This document shows, piece after piece, positions 1-5,245 of a stretch of DNA of 5,708 nucleotides. The translations under genes were made by a program, and so were the position numbers. Under the pieces are notes generated by a model, which searched no databases, was not told the origin of the DNA, and saw only the letters and a program-made list of their open reading frames with translations. How positions within the stretch are numbered: position 1 is the first letter of the stretch; each line of letters opens with the position of its first letter. This DNA is from Acidobacteriota bacterium. Its GTDB lineage: Bacteria; Acidobacteriota; Blastocatellia; Pyrinomonadales; Pyrinomonadaceae. The stretch spans positions 1 through 5,708 of the forward strand of contig JAIVJP010000428.1 of assembly GCA_020199975.1 (NCBI GenBank), given 5' to 3'.

Positions 1-1391
1 ACGAAAATGATCACGGTTAGGATCAGCACTGCCCCGCCTGCCAAACCCACCTCTTCGACCGCGGCGGCATAGACATAGTCCGAGTCGGCAATTGGAATAA
101 CTTCGGGAAAGCCAAGCCCCAGGCCACGGCCTGTGGTCTTTCCCGAGGCGATTCCGAAGATAGCCTGGGCCGGTTGGAAGGCAAGCTTGTCAAACCAGAT
201 ATCTACATTCACTGTCCTCTGCATCGCAGGACTCTGTCCGGCAAGCTCTTTCAATTGTGGATTCTGATTGAGGGCTTCCTCATAGTCCTTCTTCCACCAG
301 GAAACTTCCGGAGACGGAGGATCGAAACCGTCAAGCCACAGATGAAATCGTTGCTGGATACGGGAGGGAAGGGCGGTCTGAATGGGGCGAGCGATGGTCG
401 GCAATAGCGGGACCTTCTCCTGAATGTCTCGCGGCAGCGCACCCACAACCAGGATACTGATCACCAGAAACACCGAGCCCACAAACAACAGGAGTTGGGG
501 CCAGCGTCGCACCGCCACCAGATAGAGAGTGGTGTAGGCGCCACTGAAGATCAGCATCTGGCCGAAGTCCTTGAGGGCAAAGAAAGGCACGAAAGGAATC
601 ATGGCCATCACGACCAGGGGTACGATGTCCCGCGCTCGGGGAATACCCCAATAGGTTTCCGCAAGATCTTTGTAGCGCGCGGTCAGGATTCCCGCGAAGC
701 CCACGAGGAAAGGAATCTTCGCCGGCTCCCACGGAGTCATATTCCCGAGGCTCTTGCCCGCGTTAGAGGTGACGACCGCAGCGGCCAGAGGCAGTAGTGT
801 CAGCAACACAATGATGAAGCTGTTGCGTTGCAGCCACAAAAGGAAACTATCGCGTACACAGAATGAATATGCCACGGCAAACGCGACGAATGAAAGGATA
901 GGGATCCAGGTGTAGCTGGCAGTGATGGCGTTCCAGAGCGTGTAGTTCGATTTGCGCCGGGGCAGTTGATCGATGTCCACCGGCTGGGCTGGGGTCGGTG
1001 GCAGCCCCATTATCTGTTTCTTGAATGGATCGTAGTTTTCCAGAATGTAGCGAGTGCGCAAAGCCTCCATCTTCTCTTGACGGGCTGCTGCTTTGTTGCG
1101 AGCGTTGTATTCGGGATCGCTATAAAGCCTGTATTGCACCAACATACCCAGCGAGAAGAGAAGTATGGCGGCCGTGAAAAGGATCCAGTTGCCTGCGAAC
1201 TTCATAACGCGCGACAACCAGAGAATAAGCACCACCAGCGGGACGTACATCATGAGGTCGCGGACAGCCCCGATGATCGAAGTTTCATATCCACGCAGGA
1301 GAGCTGCGCGATAGATGCCGAAATAGCCGGCGATCTCAAAGACTACAATTAGCAGAAGCACGGAGAGATGTGATGATGCGCGGTTTTTCAT
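1..1391 (-). CDS. rodA: RodA/FtsW-family SEDS peptidoglycan glycosyltransferase, 3' end cut by window edge
   Basis: This is an integral membrane enzyme that polymerises lipid II into glycan strands and works with a class B PBP. Translating down from the ATG at 1391-1389 gives 463 residues without a stop to the left edge. Hydrophobic segments lie near residues 11-33, 47-61, 69-88, 160-178, 190-207, 222-238, 257-273, 275-295, 299-318 and 441-463. The family signatures are 'MTPWEPAKIPFL' (217-228, equivalent to QPSE.aK), 'KDFGQML' (274-280, equivalent to PDLGTAL), and 'GRGLGLGFPEVIPIADSDYVYA..VEEVGL' near 421-450. Asp438 aligns with the essential Asp of RodA. That Asp sits near residue 262 in the 370-residue E. 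coli protein, so this one is much longer. The extra length is a 60-residue polar stretch (about 90-150) and an enlarged extracytoplasmic loop (about 320-440). No good ribosome binding site precedes the ATG. The symbol is chosen because the neighbour is PbpA-like; FtsW is the alternative. Confidence 0.92.
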   Translation of the reverse strand, partial: MKNRASSHLSVLLLIVVFEIAGYFGIYRAALLRGYETSIIGAVRDLMMYVPLVVLILWLSRVMKFAGNWILFTAAILLFSLGMLVQYRLYSDPEYNARNKAAARQEKMEALRTRYILENYDPFKKQIMGLPPTPAQPVDIDQLPRRKSNYTLWNAITASYTWIPILSFVAFAVAYSFCVRDSFLLWLQRNSFIIVLLTLLPLAAAVVTSNAGKSLGNMTPWEPAKIPFLVGFAGILTARYKDLAETYWGIPRARDIVPLVVMAMIPFVPFFALKDFGQMLIFSGAYTTLYLVAVRRWPQLLLFVGSVFLVISILVVGALPRDIQEKVPLLPTIARPIQTALPSRIQQRFHLWLDGFDPPSPEVSWWKKDYEEALNQNPQLKELAGQSPAMQRTVNVDIWFDKLAFQPAQAIFGIASGKTTGRGLGLGFPEVIPIADSDYVYAAAVEEVGLAGGAVLILTVIIF

Positions 1392-1409
1392 GATCAAGCC
1401 GGTAGCAGC

Positions 1410-1625
1410 AGCGCCAAAGGCGCGAAATGTGAAAGCCTGGGCCATCGGCCCAGGTGGACTCGTGGGAACTTCTGAGCGCTGAAGGCGCGAAATGATGTTG
1501 GAGGCGGCGCAATCACTACTGTATTCGGTCGACTATTCCTAATTTCGCGCCTTAAGCGCTTCAAAACTAATCGACCCTAACCTAGGGCGGTGCCCTAGTC
1601 TTTCACATTTCGCACCTTCGATGCT
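1410..1625. repeat. Symmetric REP/MITE-like inverted-repeat element filling the pbpA-rodA gap
   Basis: Four copies of a roughly 20-bp motif of the form AGCGCTGAAGGCGCGAAATG are present: two on the plus strand (1410-1429, 1475-1494) and two inverted (1541-1560, 1606-1625). Between each pair lies a GC-rich hairpin: 1436-1454 (8-bp perfect stem CCTGGGCC, 3-nt loop) and 1582-1598 (7-bp perfect stem CTAGGGC, 3-nt loop). The two halves are mirror images about position 1517.5. Motif order, hairpin position and spacer lengths agree to the base, except for one 1-nt gap in an outer motif. The element starts 11 bp after the pbpA stop and ends 19 bp before the rodA start, so neither gene is disrupted. 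Its hairpins could attenuate transcription or affect mRNA stability between the two genes. No ORF is convincing inside it. Confidence 0.8.
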
Positions 1626-1636
1626 TATGAAGGAGT

Positions 1637-3461
1637 TCAACGTCCAGTCCCTGGCGCTATGCCCTTCCGTCCACGCTGATTTCCCGTTGGCGGCCGTTGA
1701 TTGGTTGGCGCGTTGAAATATCCCAGCTCCTTCGCCTTTAAGACCAAGGCCGCGGCAATCGGAGCCGCCGAGCGTGAACCATAGCCCCCGCCCTCAACAA
1801 TCACCGCCATAGCCAGTTGCGGCCGCTCGAGCGGCGCAATGCAGAGAAACCAACCATCGATCCGGGGATTCTGTTCATCCATGATGGTTTCTTCATATTC
1901 GCGAATGATGTTGCCTCTGTTGTCTTTCTCTATTCGACGTCTAGTCTTCGGAGCACCGGTCCTGGAATCGTAAACCGGCACTACTTTCTGCGCCGTTCCC
2001 GTTTTACCTCCCGTATTGATTCCGGCGGCTTTTACCGGCGCAAACACTCCTCTTGCCGTTCCGCTCGAACCGCCAGTTACGCGGCCCATGATCTCGCGCA
2101 TTTTTTGCGCCGCTTGCGGCGACACCACCTGCTTGAAGATTTCAGGCTGGCGATTTAACTCGATCTTCGCCTTCATCAACTTGCCTTCCATGTTAGCGAT
2201 GGCCGCGGCAGCGAGGGCCATTTGAAATGGAGTCATCTGACCAGCATAACCCTGCCCATATCCGATCAGTGCCAAGTCATATCTGGTGACTTGTTTGCCG
2301 GTTACTATTGTGGCTTCGCGTGGGGCCAGCGCACGCTTCACTGCCTCGGTGCTGGCGTTCCAGAGTTCAGGTTCCTTCCGGCCACGCAAGGCTTCTGCGG
2401 GGGTGTCGTAAGCTCCAATCCCGAGTTGCTGGGCTGCCTGCTTCAATCGTTCCGGCCCCAGTTTGACGCCCATCTGCGCGAAGTATTGATTACACGAAAC
2501 CTCGTAAGCGACATCGATCCCGATCCTGCCATGTACCTCGCCCGGTCCGGCATCGTCATAAATTACGTTTGCGCCTGGGGCCGCATAGTAGCCTCCGCCG
2601 CTGCAAACAAATTCAGTATCCTGGATACCGGCAATAAAAGCTGCCGTCATCGTCACGGTCTTAAAAGTCGAACCAGGAATGTAATAAGCGCCCAACGCCC
2701 GGCTGACGAGCGGCCGATCTCGCTCGTTGGCTGCCAGCCGAATCCATGTGGTTTCGCCTTCGACTTCCTTGAGGCTGTAAGAAGGCTCACTGTAGAGCGC
2801 CAAGAGGTCGCCCGTCTGAGGATTCAGCACTACCACGGCGCCGTGTTTGCCCTTCAACTGATCGACCGCGGCTTGCTGCAGGTCTCGATCGATTGTTAGA
2901 ACCACATCGTTATTGCCTTTGTTCTGGCGAGTCTCACCCTTGACAACCTGTAAGGCCTCAGGCAGCGCTCCACTCTGAACGCCGAAAAGTGCGCGCTCCA
3001 GACCCGGATCGCCTCGGTCAAGCCAGAGCCTTATCGAGCTTCCCGCCGCGGTCGAGCATCCAGCCGCGCAGGGTCGACTCTGAGAGACGCCGATTGCGCA
3101 GGTCCTTGTAGGATAATTCCTGAAACTTCTCGTTTTTCTCATGTGCATAGTGAGCCCAGTAGACGTGAAAACCGAGTAGACCAAGGGCAAGCATTACAAA
3201 GAGCCAGCGCAGAGCTCGCAGACCTCTATTTGTAGACGTCGAGCCGAGCCGCTTTTTGACCTCGGTCGGAAGATCGTCTGGGACTGCAACTGCCGGGGCC
3301 CTCGGGCGCCGCCGATTCCTGAAAAGCGACACCAGTAACAATAAAATGATTAGTGCGAAGCCGCCGACATAGATCAGCGTGAGCAACGCCGGCATGCTCT
3401 CGGGTACGTGAGCAGCGACCGCGGTTGGGGTTGGCGACTGTAGCAGTAGCAAGAATGACAT
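1637..3461 (-). CDS. pbpA: Class B penicillin-binding protein (PbpA/PBP2-like transpeptidase), reading frame broken by a +1 shift
   Basis: This is a membrane-anchored D,D-transpeptidase that crosslinks peptidoglycan, the expected partner of the RodA encoded next. The gene reads from ATG 3461 for 147 residues to a TGA at 3020-3018. It then continues in the +1 frame from about 3019 to the TGA at 1639-1637, for about 607 residues if joined. Numbered on the joined product, there are membrane helices near 25-47 and 84-102, the RG..DR motif of the PBP linker at 132-138, 'GDPGLERALFGVQSG' near 150-164, the catalytic SxxK (STFK, Ser264), SxN (SCN, 322-324) and KTG (486-488, in GGKTGTAQK). All transpeptidase active-site motifs are intact. 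By comparison with mycobacterial PbpA, about 25-35 residues are missing between 'KALA' and 'DPGLER' (the Y.. YP.. tG region), so a small deletion with frame loss is more likely than a simple one-base slip. Two N-terminal helices are unusual; class B PBPs normally have one. It lies 50 bp downstream of fhaA. Confidence 0.9.
3017..3023 (-). other. Frameshift site / probable deletion junction in pbpA
   Basis: On the minus strand the frame reads AAG GCT CTG GCT TGA C, where the first frame stops. The transpeptidase frame reads CTT GAC CGA GGC GAT CCG GGT through the same bases, a +1 relation. The sense on either side ('LRGWMLDRGGKLDKALA' and 'DRGDPGLERALFGVQSG') is clearly class B PBP. A near-repeat, CTCGACCGCGGCGG and CTTGACCGAGGCGA (11 of 14 identical, 34 bp apart), flanks the break and could have promoted a deletion or a misassembly. 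Confidence 0.75.
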
Positions 3462-3496
3462 GTGGCGATCTTCTATTCCTGGCGGAGTTCGTCTTT

Positions 3497-3526
3497 CTAG
3501 TCTCTCTTGAACTAGTCTCTCTTGAA
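3497..3526 (-). repeat. 15-bp perfect tandem duplication covering the fhaA stop codon
   Basis: On the minus strand TTCAAGAGAGACTAG occurs twice back to back (3526-3512 and 3511-3497). The first copy encodes the final residues FKRD and the stop; the second repeats FKRD-stop in the same frame just beyond it. It therefore leaves the protein unchanged, and readthrough of the first TAG would add only five residues. It lies in the 50-bp gap before pbpA. Confidence 0.9.
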
Positions 3527-4336
3527 ACGCACTTCCACATCCCCGAACCCCACCACATCGCCGGCTTCAATTTGCCGCGCCTCTCCGTAGGTAATACGAC
3601 GTCCGTTGATGTAAGTACCGTTGGTTGATCCGGTATCAGCGACGAGCAGGGTACCTTCCAAGTTCAACAACAGGGTCGCATGGATTTTGGAGACGCTGGT
3701 GTCGTTTAGCGACAGGTCGTTGTCGGACACGCGACCGACATTTAGACGTTTACCGCCAGGTTTAAAGACTAGTGGAACCTCGACAGTGCCATCGCGCCGG
3801 GTCACTCGGGCGGCGATAGTCACATCCGGCGCAACCGGTACTCCTTTCGGGATTCTAGGATCGATGACGGCTCGTTTCGCTTCATCCTCTTTTTTGAGCT
3901 CTTCCTCAAACTCGCCAAAAGTCGGGTCGACTAAAACGCCGGTGGTGAAAATGTCTACTTCTGTTTCCACCTTCACCGGAGCGAGTGTGCGGTATCTATG
4001 ATCGTTGATGTGATCGATAGCTTCGGCGAGAACTTCATGTTCCAGCTCCTTCAAGATTTCCGGCGGCGCTTCCGAATGCGTGCCCCATTCGACTTTGAGT
4101 TTTAGATTGTGCGGAGCGATGCGACCCTTGCGCCCCTCATCGCGCACCCGCTCGTCGATCAGACTCTTCATCCGGTCAATCAACTGTGAGGTAGTAAGCC
4201 CACTCTTCGGCTCAACCGTGCGGCCAAACTTTCGATCAACTACGTCGCCCATGCTCTCGAGCACGCGCCGAAGCAGGCGTTCAGGCAAAGCCTCTTCTCG
4301 TTTCTTTTTCGGAATTGGCTTCAGTTCTTCAGTCAT
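3512..4336 (-). CDS. fhaA: FhaA-like protein: DUF3662-like N-terminal region plus C-terminal FHA domain
   Basis: A 274-residue soluble protein without signal peptide or membrane segments. Residues about 14-130 match the DUF3662 (FhaA N-terminal) pattern, including 'ALPERLLRRVLESMGDVVDRKFGRTVEPK' broken across residues 16-44 and a later 'PHNLKLKVEW'. Residues 140-170 are a charged, Pro-rich linker. Residues about 193-272 form an FHA domain with the phosphopeptide-binding signature: GR (201-202), S..H (Ser216, His219), D.GSTNGT (234-241) and NG (244-245), followed by 'L/IEAGDVVGFGDVEVRF'-type strands. FHA domains bind phosphothreonine. In mycobacteria FhaA belongs to the rodA-pbpA-pknA/B cell-wall cluster, and the PBP and RodA downstream here support the same role (inference). 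The ATG at 4336 has only a weak GAG upstream. The last five codons including the stop are tandemly duplicated just after the gene. Confidence 0.92.
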   Translation of the reverse strand: MTEELKPIPKKKREEALPERLLRRVLESMGDVVDRKFGRTVEPKSGLTTSQLIDRMKSLIDERVRDEGRKGRIAPHNLKLKVEWGTHSEAPPEILKELEHEVLAEAIDHINDHRYRTLAPVKVETEVDIFTTGVLVDPTFGEFEEELKKEDEAKRAVIDPRIPKGVPVAPDVTIAARVTRRDGTVEVPLVFKPGGKRLNVGRVSDNDLSLNDTSVSKIHATLLLNLEGTLLVADTGSTNGTYINGRRITYGEARQIEAGDVVGFGDVEVRFKRD

Positions 4337-4390
4337 GCAATCTCAAGTACGCTAACGGCTACCGCAGGTTCCGAGCACAGTGCCGAGAAT

Positions 4391-4496
4391 CAGGTGCCGG
4401 GTGTCGGGTAATAGGTAAAACCCTCTAAGCCGAGCCCGTTCCGGTCCCAACCTCCCGCCGCCAACACCCGACCTTCTACCCGGCACCCGGCACTTG
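4391..4496. repeat. Imperfect inverted repeat of GGTGCCGGGTG type
   Basis: The arms are 26 nt each at 4391-4416 and 4471-4496, with 22 of 26 positions complementary and a 54-nt spacer. The arms consist of short GGTGCCGGGT-like modules, and a further partial copy (ACCGGCACC) follows at 4503-4511. The repeat lies 55 bp upstream of the fhaA start, so it is probably in the fhaA leader or promoter region. It resembles dispersed intergenic repeats rather than a terminator: there is no T-tract and no gene ends here. Confidence 0.65.
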
Positions 4497-4785
4497 GTAT
4501 CTGACCGGCACCCAGTCAAGACGCTTGTGCAAAAAACGCAGCCCATTCATGAACTGCGTGGGAAGGGAACTAAACTGGGAACGGCGCTATTCTAGCTGAA
4601 ACGACAGCGCGACAATAGGGTTAAGTTCGGGAAAGCTTCTGAATCCTCAATTTAACCCCCCACTGTACAAGTTCCCTAAGTCGATAGCTCTGGTTTGTTG
4701 AGTGTCGGGAGTTAAGTTCGATGAATTTTCAATCGATTTGAATTCAGAATGGTATGCTCGGCGCGTAGCGTCGTCGTGAGTGTAG

Positions 4786-4918
4786 CCCGGTCTTTCAAGG
4801 CCGGGAAAGCAAAGTTGACAAAATATCCCGTCGCGTCAGCGACGACTGACCGATCATTCAATCGTCGCTAACGCGACGAGGTGTTTGGAGGTCTTGGAAC
4901 CGGCCTTAAAAGACCGGG
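4786..4918. repeat. Nested double palindrome (MITE/REP-like) upstream of the PQQ gene
   Basis: The outer arms 4786-4804 and 4900-4918 (CCCGGTCTTTCAAGGCCGG and its complement) match at 18 of 19 positions. The inner arms 4829-4845 and 4862-4878 (CGTCGCGTCAGCGACGA and its complement) match at 16 of 17. Each inner arm is also a small hairpin by itself (CGTCGC/GCGACG, 4-nt loop, at 4829-4844 and 4863-4878). The mismatches in both arm pairs are single transitions. No ORF is inside. It could fold as a long hairpin or cruciform. Confidence 0.8.
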
Positions 4919-5068
4919 CGCAGGAACTATTCTAATGCACAGATTGGTTCGCATAACAGGCTCTCTCCCTTGGCTTGCCAAACAAAAGTCGTCATAAAAA
5001 CCAAGCTGTCGGTGTTAACAAATGTACTCCGAGAGCAGCACGTGAAGAAGGGCTCTCGTACCCACCCT

Positions 5069-5073
5069 GGAGG
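5069..5073 (+). promoter_or_regulatory. Strong Shine-Dalgarno site GGAGG before GTG 5081
   Basis: GGAGG is followed by a 7-nt spacer (AACAGCA) and a GTG at 5081-5083. This is the best ribosome binding site in the window. The GTG is in the same frame as the PQQ gene downstream, whereas the ATG at 5198 that begins the signal peptide has no visible Shine-Dalgarno. Confidence 0.6.
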
Positions 5074-5080
5074 AACAGCA

Positions 5081-5245
5081 GTGAGCAATCGAACTAATCG
5101 GCAAGTATGTCGGCTGGAACGTGACCTGGAAACGCGGATCGAGACGATAAACGCCGTCATTCGTTCGTTCGCAGCGCTTCGCTTGGGCAAAGTGACCATG
5201 ATTTGGCGAAACATTGCCATCGCTGCCGTGCTCTTATTGAGTTGA
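5081..5245 (+). CDS. Small 54-residue ORF with strong RBS; possible leader or N-terminal extension of the PQQ gene
   Basis: I do not recognise this ORF. It starts at GTG 5081 after a well-placed GGAGG and ends at TGA 5243-5245. Residues 1-38 are charged and helical-looking (QVCRLERDLETRIETINAV then IRSFAALR), while residues 40-54 are the hydrophobic MIWRNIAIAAVLLLS, which reads as the signal peptide of the downstream protein. Three readings are possible: an independent small membrane-anchored protein; the true start of the PQQ gene with a long N-terminal extension; or a small upstream gene fused in frame to the PQQ gene by a deletion. The frame continues past the TGA into the PQQ protein. Confidence 0.35.
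   Translation: MSNRTNRQVCRLERDLETRIETINAVIRSFAALRLGKVTMIWRNIAIAAVLLLS

Larger units (their letters stand above)
4337..5080. other. Gene-poor divergent intergenic region holding two inverted-repeat elements
   Basis: I see no convincing gene in these 744 bp. The region separates the minus-strand cell-wall genes from the plus-strand PQQ gene, so promoters for both directions should lie here. A weak minus-strand candidate is TAGAAT (4594-4589) with TTGTCG (4615-4610) 15 bp upstream, which is a short spacer and a poor -35 match. On the plus strand TTGACA at 4815-4820 has no -10 partner. A 10-bp direct repeat, GTTAAGTTCG, occurs at 4620-4629 and 4711-4720 in an AT-richer stretch. The two structured elements are listed separately. 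Confidence 0.6.

Noticed and set aside
174..1352. Plus-strand and alternative minus-strand ORFs over rodA
   Set aside because: They overlap a continuous 463-codon minus-strand frame with clear SEDS motifs and resemble no known family.
1436..1454. Rho-independent terminator after pbpA
   Set aside because: The hairpin is strong, but neither DNA strand has a T-tract after it, and it fits better as part of the symmetric repeat element.
1410..1625. CRISPR array from repeated 20-bp motifs
   Set aside because: Copies alternate in orientation, are few and are separated by hairpins rather than unique spacers.
1817..2899. Plus-strand ORFs opposite pbpA, including one of 225 residues
   Set aside because: They are antisense shadows of a frame with all three PBP active-site motifs, and none has a plausible domain or start context.
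3013..3030. Programmed +1 frameshift in pbpA like that of prfB (both have TGA C)
   Set aside because: The codon before the TGA is GCT rather than CTT, so the P-site tRNA would re-pair poorly, and there is no close strong Shine-Dalgarno. The apparent loss of linker residues also points to a deletion.
3024..3190. N-terminal 57 residues of the long transpeptidase frame (start at 3190)
   Set aside because: They are out-of-frame translation of the true pbpA 5' part, low in PBP character and overlapping the better frame that contains the membrane helices and the RG..DR motif.
4352..4546. 64-residue minus-strand ORF upstream of fhaA
   Set aside because: It translates the GGTGCCGGGTG repeat modules (VPGRRSGVGGG) and has no family resemblance.
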